From Geotalea sp. SG265 (GTDB lineage Bacteria > Desulfobacterota > Desulfuromonadia > Geobacterales > Geobacteraceae), in NCBI RefSeq assembly GCF_022808985.1, contig NZ_JAKZFT010000006.1, positions 1 through 64,000 on the forward strand: a DNA stretch of 64,000 nt, in the 5' to 3' direction. Below, piece by piece: positions 10,146 through 19,577 of the stretch. Position numbers and translations under genes: made by a program. How positions within the stretch are numbered: position 1 is the stretch's first letter; each line of letters begins with the position of its first letter. The notes beneath the pieces were generated by a model that saw nothing but the letters and a program-made list of their open reading frames with translations, had not been told where the DNA came from and made no database searches.

Positions 10146-10257
10146 TAAACGTCGTTTTATAAAAAATCAACCAAAATTATCCCCCTTTAACTGCTATTTT
10201 TTCTCTGTGACCCGTTGTCCGGTTGCATTTTAGCAGTCATTCTGTTAATTCAATTAG

Positions 10258-11394
<1,137 letters not shown>

Positions 11395-11396
11395 TA

Positions 11397-11428
11397 ATGA
11401 AAAAGCCCGTTTTCACGGGCTTTTTCAT
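11397..11428. terminator. Bidirectional terminator between tgt and a secreted protein gene
   Basis: A perfect 14-bp stem (11397-11410 with 11415-11428) around a 4-base loop, with five As on one side and five Ts on the other. It serves tgt from the left and the convergent gene at 11437 from the right. Confidence 0.9.
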
Positions 11429-11436
11429 CGTGACAC

Positions 11437-11982
11437 CTATCGCCACCGTGCCGCCAGCCCCGGTCGTCCTTGCACCAGCGCATCCCTTTCATCGTCATGG
11501 TGTCCCCGGTGGTCACAATCGGAATCCCGGCCGGAGTAGCGGTCCGTGTACCGCATGGGCTCTTCATTGCGGCCATGGCGATAGTACCGGATGCGCTCAA
11601 GCCTCTGTCTACGCAGTTCCCATGGGAGATCCCGGTAGCTTTGTGCGGCCCATGGCCCACGGCTGCTGCGAGCCTTAAACCAGTAACCGTCACGGAACAG
11701 GTAGTAGCTGTCCCCTATGTAGCACAGATCGTAGGGTACTCCCACGGCGACATAGAACCCCAATTGCTCTGGATAGACGAACCTGGCCCGTTCCACCGCC
11801 GGATATTCGATCGTCACCGGCAACAGTACCGGCTCCTGATAGACATACTCATCGACACTCGCTGCCCGGTACCGGTCCCCCAGATGAATATTCAGATCCA
11901 CCCCCACATTCCCCGCATAAACAGTCGATCCGCTGAAAGCAACAACCATCGCTATTACCTGACTTGCCACAATTTTTTTCAT
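11437..11982 (-). CDS. Secreted hypothetical protein with C-terminal charged tail
   Basis: A 181-residue protein with a clear signal peptide (MKKIVASQVIAMVVAFSGSTVYA, cut probably after YAG/A near residue 23). The mature part has an aromatic core, including YYLFRDGYWFKARSSRGPW (about 93-111), which resembles the YWY-rich segment of small periplasmic or surface proteins in this group. The C-terminus is rich in Arg, Asp and His (CDHRGHHDDERD) and could bind metal. AAGGAG lies 7 bases before the ATG. It stands alone between two terminator-like regions. I do not know the function. Confidence 0.7.
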   Translation of the reverse strand: MKKIVASQVIAMVVAFSGSTVYAGNVGVDLNIHLGDRYRAASVDEYVYQEPVLLPVTIEYPAVERARFVYPEQLGFYVAVGVPYDLCYIGDSYYLFRDGYWFKARSSRGPWAAQSYRDLPWELRRQRLERIRYYRHGRNEEPMRYTDRYSGRDSDCDHRGHHDDERDALVQGRPGLAARWR

Positions 11983-12069
11983 ATCTCTCTCCTTGTGCGA
12001 TAATCGCTTCCTTGTGATCCTAAAATATCCCTGATCGACCCTTGTTTACTACGGACATCTATAGCAATC

Positions 12070-12087
12070 CGACCCGATGTCGGGTCG
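12070..12087. promoter_or_regulatory. 8-bp palindrome in the gap upstream of mazG
   Basis: CGACCCGA-TG-TCGGGTCG is a perfect inverted repeat with a 2-base centre, lying between two divergent genes (11437-11982 and mazG). A centre this tight favours protein binding over an RNA hairpin. It could control either gene; nothing links it to a known regulator. I see nothing else definite in this 246-base gap. Confidence 0.35.
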
Positions 12088-12228
12088 ATGCGGACATTGC
12101 CGCCGACAAGATCAGTCTGAAAATCGGCCGGTTACGACTGCTATTGGAACAATCAGGAAGTAGAACTCTTGCGGCCATAATAACCGCCATGGTATGGTAG
12201 GCCGGAAAATGTGAAACGGAGAAACAAG

Positions 12229-13011
12229 ATGAATGAAGGTAAAAAAGGCTTTGACCTGCTAATTGAGATAATGCGGAGGCTGAGGGCGCCCGGTGGTTGT
12301 CCCTGGGATGCTGAACAGACCCACGAATCCCTCAAGCGCTACCTGGTTGAAGAATGCTACGAGGTAATTGAGGCCATCGACACGAAAGATCCCGGCAACC
12401 TGAAGGAAGAACTGGGAGATCTCATGCTGCAGCCGGTTTTCCACGCAGCAATTGCCGAAGAGCACGGTGAATTCACCATTGAGGATGTGCTGGATACGGT
12501 CAACGAAAAGTTGATCCGCCGCCACCCCCATGTATTTGGTGAAGAAGTCATCAAAACCTCTGACGAACAGGTGGCAAACTGGGAACGGATCAAGAAATCA
12601 GAAAAGGGGGCAGAGCGGAAATCGGCCCTGTCCGGCATTCCTCCCCATCTCCCCGCCCTGATGAAAGCGCACAAGATCACGGAGAAAGCCGCCCGGGTTG
12701 GATTCGACTGGGAGCACACGGACCAGGTCTTTGCAAAGGTACTTGAGGAACTCAATGAATTCCAGGAGACCCTGACCGAGGGAAACCAGGAGCGGATGGA
12801 AGCCGAGCTGGGAGACCTGCTTTTCGCCATCGTCAATCTTGGAAGGTTTTTATCCCTGGATACGGAGGAAGCACTGCGTAAGACCATCAACCGTTTTATT
12901 CGGCGCTTCAGCCACATAGAAGACACCCTCCATGCAGCGGGGAGGACCTTGCAGGAAGCAAGCCTGGAAGAAATGGATATACTCTGGGAAGAGGCAAAAA
13001 GAAAGGAATAA
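12229..13011 (+). CDS. mazG: Nucleoside triphosphate pyrophosphohydrolase MazG
   Basis: Hydrolyses (d)NTPs to monophosphates and pyrophosphate, a housekeeping role that also lowers abnormal nucleotides and modulates (p)ppGpp. It has 260 residues with the duplicated MazG fold. Metal-binding EExxE...ExxD sets appear as EECYE with EELGD (N-domain) and EELNE with AELGD (C-domain), so both copies keep their ligands. The ATG at 12229 has GGAG 8 bases upstream; an in-frame GTG at 12211 has none, so I reject the longer form. Confidence 0.95.
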   Translation: MNEGKKGFDLLIEIMRRLRAPGGCPWDAEQTHESLKRYLVEECYEVIEAIDTKDPGNLKEELGDLMLQPVFHAAIAEEHGEFTIEDVLDTVNEKLIRRHPHVFGEEVIKTSDEQVANWERIKKSEKGAERKSALSGIPPHLPALMKAHKITEKAARVGFDWEHTDQVFAKVLEELNEFQETLTEGNQERMEAELGDLLFAIVNLGRFLSLDTEEALRKTINRFIRRFSHIEDTLHAAGRTLQEASLEEMDILWEEAKRKE

Positions 13012-13058
13012 ACGGGGTAGAATCGGCAATTGTTTCGAGTTTTCAACGCTGTAACTGA

Positions 13059-13104
13059 TTTTCCACAAAACCTGTGGATAATCTGTTAGTAACTTTGTGG
13101 ACAA
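13059..13104. other. Cluster of three DnaA boxes
   Basis: Within 46 bases there are TTTTCCACA (13059-13067), TGTGGATAA (13073-13081, the exact complement of consensus TTATCCACA) and TGTGGACAA (13096-13104). They lie in the 285-base gap between the convergent genes mazG and ogt. An AT-rich tract runs from about 13105 to 13310. No dnaA, dnaN or rpmH gene is in the window, so this need not be oriC; a datA-like titration or initiation-control site is also possible. Nothing else is evident in this gap. Confidence 0.6.
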
Positions 13105-13296
13105 AACCATAAATTCATACTTTTCAAAGCCTTTCTGCAATCTGCATATTTTTTAAGCATAGTATTTACTGAAGTAAATTCAAAGGCTTAAGGGCTAGTT
13201 ACTCTTTTTTTATGGTGTAAACATTCTGCTGATATTGCCGGGGCTTTTTTTGAGAAATTTATCTATCTGCATGTTTATAACTATAATTAACAAAAT

Positions 13297-13866
13297 CTAA
13301 TCCAACATTATTACCCGCCCCTTTTTATCGAAGGAAAGTCCTTCCATTTTCAGCAGCATTACCTTCGAGGCAACGCCTCCGGCAGCGGAGTAGCCGGTCA
13401 TGGCGCCTGAAGCACCGACGACTCGATGACAGGGCACGATGATCGGCAACGGATTTAGGGCCATGGCAGTGCCGACCCCCCGGGCAGCACCCTTGCAGCC
13501 GAGCTCCGCAGCAACACGGGCATAAGTTCTGACGCATCCATAGGGGATGTCGCAAACAGCTTCATAGACACGCCTCTGGAAAGGGGTAAATCGACTCATG
13601 TCCAGTGCCAGCGGGAAGTCCACACGTTCCCCCGCAAAATATCGCTGCAAGAGGTCTGCAGCCCGCTCCGTCAATTCATTGCCGCACTGCGCCTCGGGAT
13701 AGAGTTTTTTCAGGTGATTCAGCGTTTCTTCCTCCCCCTGTCGATCAAAAGGGAGAAAGACCTCGACAAGGCCGGCGGCACTGGCAACGACGCCACCCGC
13801 GCCAATGGGGGTACTGTACAGCGAGTAAAATGGTGCTGCATCTCTTGTCGGTTCGGGCTTGTTCAT
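13297..13866 (-). CDS. ogt: Methylated-DNA--protein-cysteine methyltransferase
   Basis: Suicide repair protein that takes methyl groups from O6-methylguanine onto its own cysteine. It has 189 residues. The C-terminal domain has the helix-turn-helix and the active site in IIVPCHRVVGASG, followed by the GYSAAGGVASKVMLL segment. The N-terminal domain is the usual degenerate ribonuclease-like fold. Its ATG overlaps the murJ stop by 4 bases (ATGA), making it the last gene of the operon that starts with the aldehyde oxidoreductase. Confidence 0.94.
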   Translation of the reverse strand: MNKPEPTRDAAPFYSLYSTPIGAGGVVASAAGLVEVFLPFDRQGEEETLNHLKKLYPEAQCGNELTERAADLLQRYFAGERVDFPLALDMSRFTPFQRRVYEAVCDIPYGCVRTYARVAAELGCKGAARGVGTAMALNPLPIIVPCHRVVGASGAMTGYSAAGGVASKVMLLKMEGLSFDKKGRVIMLD

Positions 13867-15431
13867 CGTTTCAAAACCTTTCGCCGCACGAGAGCGGTTG
13901 CCTCACGGGCCTCTTCGCATCGCAGCAGATGGGCGAATAGGTAGTAAAGGCCGATTCCTGCTGCGACCGCACCACCAAGGACAACGATCTTGATCGGCTT
14001 GTGCCCGTATCGTGACCAGTCCGTAAGGGTCATGAACCAATAAACGACAAGGGACATGGGAAATGACGCCACGACGGCCTTCCCCCCCGCCACTACGATG
14101 CTTTTCCCGCCGAAGGGGCCGATTTTTCTCCGCAAAAACCAGATAAGGAGCGCCATGTTTCCCAGGGCGGACAGGGTGGAGGCCAGCGCCAGGCCGCCAT
14201 GCCTGAGCGGTCCCATGAGCAGCAGACTGAAGCAAAGGTTGAGAATGAAGGCGATGAAAGCGGTTGCAACCGGTGTACGGGTATCTTTCAGCGCATAAAA
14301 GGCAGGCACCAGAACCCTGACCAGGGCCACAAAGGAAAGTCCCAGGGAATAATAGAAAAGGGCGATGCCGCACTGCTCTGCCTTTGCGTAATCGAATGCC
14401 CCTCCCATGAAGAGGAGGGAAAAGATGGGGATGGAGCAGAGCATCAGGCCGGCCATGGCAGGAATGGTAATAAAAATGGTCAGTTTGAGACCGAAGGCAA
14501 GGGATTCCTTGAGGGCATCCATATCACCTGCCGCCGCCTGTCTGCTCATGGAAGGAAGCACCGCCTGGGCCACCGAAACGGTGAAGATCCCCTGGGGAAA
14601 CTCGAAGAGCCGCTGGGCGTAATAAAGATAGGACACACTTCCCTGGGGCAGGTAGGATGCCAGGATTGCCCCAACCGTAATATTCAGATAATAGACGCCG
14701 ACACCGAAGACGGCAGGTCCCATGAGCAAAGCGATTCGGCGCATGGCCGGGTGCCGGAAATCGAAGTGCCAGCGCAAGGGGAAACCCTTTCGGTACAATA
14801 CCGGCAGTTGGAGGAGCAACTGTAGGGTTCCTCCCAAGAGGACACCTGCAGCCAGGGCGATTATAGGCACCTGAAACTGCCTGTGCAGAAACAGGGCACA
14901 GAGGATCATGGACAGGTTGAGGAATACAGTGGATATGGCGGGAGTAAAAAAGTGGCGCAAAGTGTTCAGAATACCCATGCACAGCGCCACCAGGCTGACG
15001 AAGAAAATGTAGGGAAACATCAGCCGGTTGAGGAGAATGGTCAATTCCAGTTTTGCCGGTTCTGCCTTGAAGCCGGGAAACATAAGATGGACGATCTGCG
15101 GTGAAAAAATAGTGCCGAGAAGGGTAACAGCGGCCATGACTATGGTCAGTGCCGTAAAGCAGACATTTGCCAGCTCCCGTGCCTCCACCTCCCCCTTCTG
15201 GGTGTACCATTCGGAAAAAGTCGGGACAAAGGCGGAAGTCAGCGCCCCTTCGGCAAAAAAGCGGCGCAGCATGTTGGGGATTTGGAAGGCGGCAAAAAAG
15301 GCGTCGGTGGCAAAACCGGCGCCAAAGAGCCGCGAGACGACCATGTCCCGGACCATGCCCATGATGCGAGAAAGGATGGTGGCAAAGCCGAGGACACCGG
15401 CGGCCCGGGCTATGTTTTTCTTTTCGGACAT
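13863..15431 (-). CDS. murJ: Lipid II flippase MurJ
   Basis: Flips lipid II across the inner membrane for peptidoglycan synthesis (MOP exporter superfamily, formerly MviN). It has 522 residues and about 14 membrane helices. The N-terminus (GVLGFATILSRIMGMVRD, then FGAGFATDAFFAAFQIPN) is the family signature, and the arginines of the central cavity region are present (FFAEGALTSAFVPTFSEW). The ATG at 15431 has AAGGAG close upstream (2 bases). A GTG at 15443, which would overlap the previous gene by 4 bases, is the alternative. It sits in the middle of an unusual operon with aldehyde oxidoreductase, aldolase and ogt. Confidence 0.94.
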   Translation of the reverse strand: MSEKKNIARAAGVLGFATILSRIMGMVRDMVVSRLFGAGFATDAFFAAFQIPNMLRRFFAEGALTSAFVPTFSEWYTQKGEVEARELANVCFTALTIVMAAVTLLGTIFSPQIVHLMFPGFKAEPAKLELTILLNRLMFPYIFFVSLVALCMGILNTLRHFFTPAISTVFLNLSMILCALFLHRQFQVPIIALAAGVLLGGTLQLLLQLPVLYRKGFPLRWHFDFRHPAMRRIALLMGPAVFGVGVYYLNITVGAILASYLPQGSVSYLYYAQRLFEFPQGIFTVSVAQAVLPSMSRQAAAGDMDALKESLAFGLKLTIFITIPAMAGLMLCSIPIFSLLFMGGAFDYAKAEQCGIALFYYSLGLSFVALVRVLVPAFYALKDTRTPVATAFIAFILNLCFSLLLMGPLRHGGLALASTLSALGNMALLIWFLRRKIGPFGGKSIVVAGGKAVVASFPMSLVVYWFMTLTDWSRYGHKPIKIVVLGGAVAAGIGLYYLFAHLLRCEEAREATALVRRKVLKR

Positions 15432-15439
15432 AGCTCCTT

Positions 15440-16597
15440 TCACCCCTCTGCCTGCAGCCGAAAATACTCATCCCGGCACCAGTTCTCCACCTGCACCATG
15501 GCCCGGAATGCTTCGCCAAAGTTGCGGCCTATGGTAAAGACGCCATGGCCGTAGACGATCGCTTTTCCAGGCGCGCCGATAACCGGCGGCACCCTTTTGG
15601 CAAGACCGCCGGCGCCGATTTCTCCAGCCACCACCGGGGTATCGCCCAGGAAGCGAACCCTGGGGCAATCCTTCCAGCAGTCCGTTATTTGGCAGCCCTG
15701 TTCCTGACAACGCATGCTCATGATCACGGAGAATTTCGGGTGACCGTGGAGTATGACTGCCGTATCGGTTGCCTCATAGATGCGCCGGTGAGCAATTAGT
15801 TCGCTGGATGCGGTAATGCCGGTAGTGGAGGAATTGTCCATGGGAACCGGATCGATGCAGCCGGCAAGCTCGTCCAGACTGGCGGCAGTCTGGGAGATGT
15901 AGATGATATCCCCGACCCGGGCAGAAATGTTGCCGAAGAAGGAATCCACCAACCCCCGTTCGACGGTGTAGCGTCCAACTCGTGTAATTTCCCCGAAGAT
16001 TTCCCCGGGCGAGGTGAGCGGCGTTTCGGTAAAGCTCAGCCCATCAGGGGTCAGGGGCTGCAGCCAGTCACGGCGAAAGGCCTCGAAGATTCCGGCCTCT
16101 TCCGGTAAGAGGAAGCCCCGGTCAAGTACATCCTGCAGATATTTGACGAAGGTGGAATGGAAAATCGAGGAGTAGTTGATGTAGGCCTGCTCGATGGTGA
16201 CGGCACCGCTGGCGACAATACCGAGTCCCTCGATGATGATCCCCTTGCGATTGCCGAGCATCCGGGCGATCCGGCCGACTGGGTCGCCCCCCAGTTCGTT
16301 CCGGCGCAGAAAAGGGATGTCATGCAGGAAGGTGCGGGTTTCCGTATCATTCGGAAAGATGCGCTCCTCAGATGCCGGAGCCCGGCGCACGAGCAGATCG
16401 GCAAAGGGAAGTGCCGGCCGGGCGACCACGAGACCGAGGCAATTGAGACGGGAAAGGACATCTCCCGCAAATGTTGCCAGTGCCCCGTTGCCATCGGTGA
16501 TCAGCACATCGTCCTGGGCGGCAAAGGCGATCTCCCCGGCAACGGCAGAGCGGTCGGCACGGAGCTTGGCGGCATATTTGGCGATCTGGTCTCTCAT
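15440..16597 (-). CDS. Class II aldolase/adducin-like protein with a decayed N-terminal copy
   Basis: A 385-residue protein. The C-terminal half has the class II aldolase/adducin features (PF00596): FFGNISAR (221-227), the metal-binding HGHP (284-287), the YGHGVFTIG strand (349-357) and GEAFR. The first half seems to be a second, degenerate copy: KGIIIEGLGIVASGAVTIEQA-like residues 118-138 align with 345-363, but the HG metal ligand is replaced. One half may bind substrate and the other be structural. Family members act on sugar phosphates or aldehydes. Its ATG overlaps the aldehyde oxidoreductase stop by 4 bases, which argues for related chemistry. The substrate is unknown. Confidence 0.72.
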   Translation of the reverse strand: MRDQIAKYAAKLRADRSAVAGEIAFAAQDDVLITDGNGALATFAGDVLSRLNCLGLVVARPALPFADLLVRRAPASEERIFPNDTETRTFLHDIPFLRRNELGGDPVGRIARMLGNRKGIIIEGLGIVASGAVTIEQAYINYSSIFHSTFVKYLQDVLDRGFLLPEEAGIFEAFRRDWLQPLTPDGLSFTETPLTSPGEIFGEITRVGRYTVERGLVDSFFGNISARVGDIIYISQTAASLDELAGCIDPVPMDNSSTTGITASSELIAHRRIYEATDTAVILHGHPKFSVIMSMRCQEQGCQITDCWKDCPRVRFLGDTPVVAGEIGAGGLAKRVPPVIGAPGKAIVYGHGVFTIGRNFGEAFRAMVQVENWCRDEYFRLQAEG

Positions 16598-18333
16598 GGC
16601 AGGTGCCCCAGAAAGTCCCCACCGGCAAATGTCCCCTTCTCGGTCAAACCGCGCATTCGGTAGTATTTCTGCATCTCCTCATCAAACCGCTGCCGGTCGA
16701 TGGGCGCGATTTCGATGCCTTCGCCGCTGGAGCCGGGTTCACGGTAAAAGCGGGGGGGCAAGAGGTCGTCCTTTGCATCGAAGCCATTGGCGCAGTTGTA
16801 GAATCGTTCGGTCAGATAAATTCGCTCCCCTGCTTCTTTCAGGGACTGGGGCGAGTACTCTGCCCCGGTGGCCGCAGAGAGCAATTCCGCATACTCCTCG
16901 AGCGTCGCGCCAAAAAAGGAGAATTTGCAGGCGACCAGGGAATCGATGGCGGCATTGGTGTCTTCGGCAACCTTGATGATCCGTGCCTTGCCGGAGAAGG
17001 AAAAGCGGTCTGTGGGCACCGGCTTTCTCAGGATCTCATGGGAAATGGGATAGGCACGCAGGTGGCAGCCCCCCCGATTGCTGGTGCAATAGGCAAGGGC
17101 CATGCCGTAGGCGCCGCGTGGGTCGTAGGCGGGAAGTTCCAGGGACTTGACCGACATGGAGAGCTCAGGCCTCCCCATGGCCTCCGCCACCCGGCGCGAG
17201 CCGAGGGCAAGGAGCGCACCTTCCCCCTTTCCGAAAGCAATAGACTCTAAAAGCGGCGAAAGCTCATCAGCCGCCGGAAACCGGCCGCGGATCTCACCCC
17301 AGGCGGCAAGGGTCGCAGCGGCGCTGATGGTGTCCAGGCCAAGCTCATTACAGAGGGTATTCGCCTTGACGATGGCATGGAGATCGGCAATGCCGTTGAG
17401 GCCGCCGAAATGGGAAACGGTCTCGTACTCGGGAAGGTGCTCCCCTTCGGGGGTGCTCTTCTTGCACTGGATGGGGCAGCCGTAGCAGCCGTCTTTTTTT
17501 GCTCCGCAGGCCTTGCGGATGGCGGGCCCCGAATAGTTGCCTGACTGGGCAAAAAAGGTCCTGCCGAAATTTTCCGTCGGTGCCATCCGCCGCTGGCGCA
17601 TCAGGTCCACCAGGGCCGGTGTTCCATATTCGCCAATTCCCAGTTCGCCGAAAATGACCGGCGATGCCCGAAAGAGGCGCATCACGTCCTGGCGGGCATG
17701 GTCGAAGCGCGCCCGATCGGCGACGGCAGCCTGCCCATCCCCGGCAACGACAATGGCTTTGAGCCGCTTGTTGCCCATCACCGCACCGAGACCACCCCTG
17801 CCGACCGAGTTCCCCTCCCCCATCATGATGTTGGCATAGAGGACGCCGTTCTCACCAGCCGGGCCGATACAGGCTGTGCTGCCCCCGGTTTTCAGCGCGG
17901 CAGCGGTTTTATGAACGCTCTGCCCCCAGAGATGATCGGCGGGCAGAAGCTCCGCCTTTTCTCCCTCTAGGGAAAGCACCGCCGGTCTGCTGCTCTGACC
18001 GGAGATGAACAGGGCATCAAGCCCTGCTGCTTTCAGCTGCCAGGCAAAACGCCCGCCGGCCGAGCAGTCGTATATGGTGCCGGTCAGCGGCGAACGGGAG
18101 ACGACCGCCAGTCGTGCGGCAGTGGGGGCAGCGGTGCCGCAGAGGGGGCCGACGGCAAAGATCAGCGGCATCTGCGGGTCGAAGGGGTCCAGCCGATAAT
18201 AGTCCCGCATCAGCCGAACGCCGAGCCCGCGCCCACCCAGATATACATGCAGAAAATCGGGAGGGATATCCTCGCGCCAGCAACGACCTTTCGTGAGGTC
18301 AACCTTGAGTATTTTTCCAGTCCAGCCAAACAT
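16594..18333 (-). CDS. Tungsten-dependent aldehyde:ferredoxin oxidoreductase
   Basis: An AOR-family enzyme that oxidises aldehydes to carboxylic acids, or reduces acids, with ferredoxin as partner and a tungsto-bis-pterin cofactor. It has 579 residues. The N-terminal domain opens MFGWTGKILKVDLT, with LGGRGLGVRL at 32-41. Cluster ligands are Cys283, Cys286, Cys290 (CYGCPIQC) and the distant Cys328 (LCNELGLDT), all where the family has them. MGEGNSVGRGGLGAVMGNKRLKA-type pterin residues lie at about 171-192. It is first in a four-gene overlapping set with the aldolase, murJ and ogt. The ribosome site is weak (AGG about 9 bases before the ATG). The specific aldehyde is unknown. Confidence 0.9.
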   Translation of the reverse strand: MFGWTGKILKVDLTKGRCWREDIPPDFLHVYLGGRGLGVRLMRDYYRLDPFDPQMPLIFAVGPLCGTAAPTAARLAVVSRSPLTGTIYDCSAGGRFAWQLKAAGLDALFISGQSSRPAVLSLEGEKAELLPADHLWGQSVHKTAAALKTGGSTACIGPAGENGVLYANIMMGEGNSVGRGGLGAVMGNKRLKAIVVAGDGQAAVADRARFDHARQDVMRLFRASPVIFGELGIGEYGTPALVDLMRQRRMAPTENFGRTFFAQSGNYSGPAIRKACGAKKDGCYGCPIQCKKSTPEGEHLPEYETVSHFGGLNGIADLHAIVKANTLCNELGLDTISAAATLAAWGEIRGRFPAADELSPLLESIAFGKGEGALLALGSRRVAEAMGRPELSMSVKSLELPAYDPRGAYGMALAYCTSNRGGCHLRAYPISHEILRKPVPTDRFSFSGKARIIKVAEDTNAAIDSLVACKFSFFGATLEEYAELLSAATGAEYSPQSLKEAGERIYLTERFYNCANGFDAKDDLLPPRFYREPGSSGEGIEIAPIDRQRFDEEMQKYYRMRGLTEKGTFAGGDFLGHLP

Positions 18334-18345
18334 GCAGAAAACCTG

Positions 18346-18402
18346 TTCTAAGTTCTATGTTCTAGGTTCTTAGCTTTAACCATCAACCACCGACCATCAA
18401 CC
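18346..18402. repeat. Tandem heptamers and a short direct repeat
   Basis: Four consecutive 7-base units (TTCTAAG, TTCTATG, TTCTAGG, TTCTTAG; 18346-18373) are followed by ACCATCAACC twice (18379-18388 and 18393-18402). They fill the 79-base gap between the GDP-mannose pyrophosphorylase stop and the aldehyde oxidoreductase start. They look like slippage-generated noncoding repeats; no function is evident. Confidence 0.6.
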
Positions 18403-18412
18403 GGCTACCGCC

Positions 18413-19489
18413 TCACAGGTATTCCTTAAGTCCACGCCTCTCCAGCTCCTCTACCACCTTTTTCACATCCTGTGCCCGCTCTTTGGGGCAAACGAGGAGG
18501 GCATCGGGGGTGTTGACGACGATCAGATCGCGGACACCAATCAGGGCCACCGAGCGGCTATCCCCATAGACCAGACAATCATGGGCATCGACGGAGATGA
18601 CCTCTTGGGCGTTGATGACCACGTGCCCCAGTTGGTCGGCATCGGCTACCTCGGGAATGGCGCTCCAGCTTCCCACATCGCTCCAGCCGAAATCGGCCGG
18701 TATGACCTGGACGTTATCCGCCTTTTCCATTACCCCGAAATCGATGGATTCCCCGGATATTTCTCCGTAGATCGTTTCGATCTGGGGCCGCAGGTCGTTC
18801 AGTTCCCAGATGCTCTCCGAGAAAACCAGCTTCGACAGGGAAACGGCCAGGGAGGGCATGAAACTGCTGATCCCGTCAAGGATGGTGCATGCCTTCCAGA
18901 GGAACATGCCGCTGTTCCAGAAGAAGTTGCCCGCTTCCAGAAACTCCAGCGCCTTCTCCCGGTTTGGCTTCTCCACGAAGCGCTTGACCGGAAAGGGACC
19001 GTGGCCGCGCCAGGCGTTTTCGGCCTCGATATAGCCATACCCAGTCTCCGGCCTGGTGGGGGTAATGCCCAGCGTCACCAGATAGCCGTTCATGGCCGTT
19101 TCTCTGCCCTGGCTGAGAATCCGGCAGAATCCCGCCTCGTCGGTGATGTAATGGTCGGCGGGAAGGACCGCCATCACCCCATCGGGGTCGTGGTAGGCGA
19201 TGATGGACGCAGCCAGGCCGATGGCCGGGGCGGTGTTGCGCCCCAAGGGCTCGGCAATGATGTCCACCGGGACCCCCTTGATATATTCCAGTTGCCGCGA
19301 TGTCTCGTCGGCCTGCATGACGTTGGTCACGACCAGGATTCGTTTCGGCTTCAGCGGCAGGACCCGTTCCACGGTCCGCTGCAGCATTGATTTGCCGCCG
19401 AAGACCGACATCAGCTGTTTCGGTGTTTTTTTTCGCGAAAGGGGCCAGAAACGGGTGCCGGAGCCGCCGGCAAGAATGACGATATACAT
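18413..19489 (-). CDS. manC: Mannose-1-phosphate guanylyltransferase (GDP-mannose pyrophosphorylase)
   Basis: Makes GDP-mannose from mannose 1-phosphate and GTP for surface polysaccharide synthesis. It has 358 residues: the nucleotidyltransferase domain only. GGSGTRFWPLSRKKTPKQ (residues 7-24) is the nucleotide-binding signature, and FVEKPNREKA carries the conserved EKP. The ATG at 19489 has AAGGAG 8 bases upstream; an in-frame start 45 bases earlier would add an unrelated tail. Many ManC/AlgA proteins carry a C-terminal phosphomannose-isomerase cupin. Here that part is a separate gene (20756-21121), with nhaA between them. Confidence 0.93.
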   Translation of the reverse strand: MYIVILAGGSGTRFWPLSRKKTPKQLMSVFGGKSMLQRTVERVLPLKPKRILVVTNVMQADETSRQLEYIKGVPVDIIAEPLGRNTAPAIGLAASIIAYHDPDGVMAVLPADHYITDEAGFCRILSQGRETAMNGYLVTLGITPTRPETGYGYIEAENAWRGHGPFPVKRFVEKPNREKALEFLEAGNFFWNSGMFLWKACTILDGISSFMPSLAVSLSKLVFSESIWELNDLRPQIETIYGEISGESIDFGVMEKADNVQVIPADFGWSDVGSWSAIPEVADADQLGHVVINAQEVISVDAHDCLVYGDSRSVALIGVRDLIVVNTPDALLVCPKERAQDVKKVVEELERRGLKEYL

Positions 19490-19577
19490 GGTGAACACTC
19501 CTTGAAGAAATGGCGTCCGACGATCCAGCTGCAAAGTCTAGGTGCTTGCCCGGGATATGTCAAGGGTAACGGGAGGA

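Noticed and set aside
12211-12228. An upstream GTG start for mazG
   Set aside because: It has no ribosome site, while the ATG at 12229 has GGAG at good spacing.
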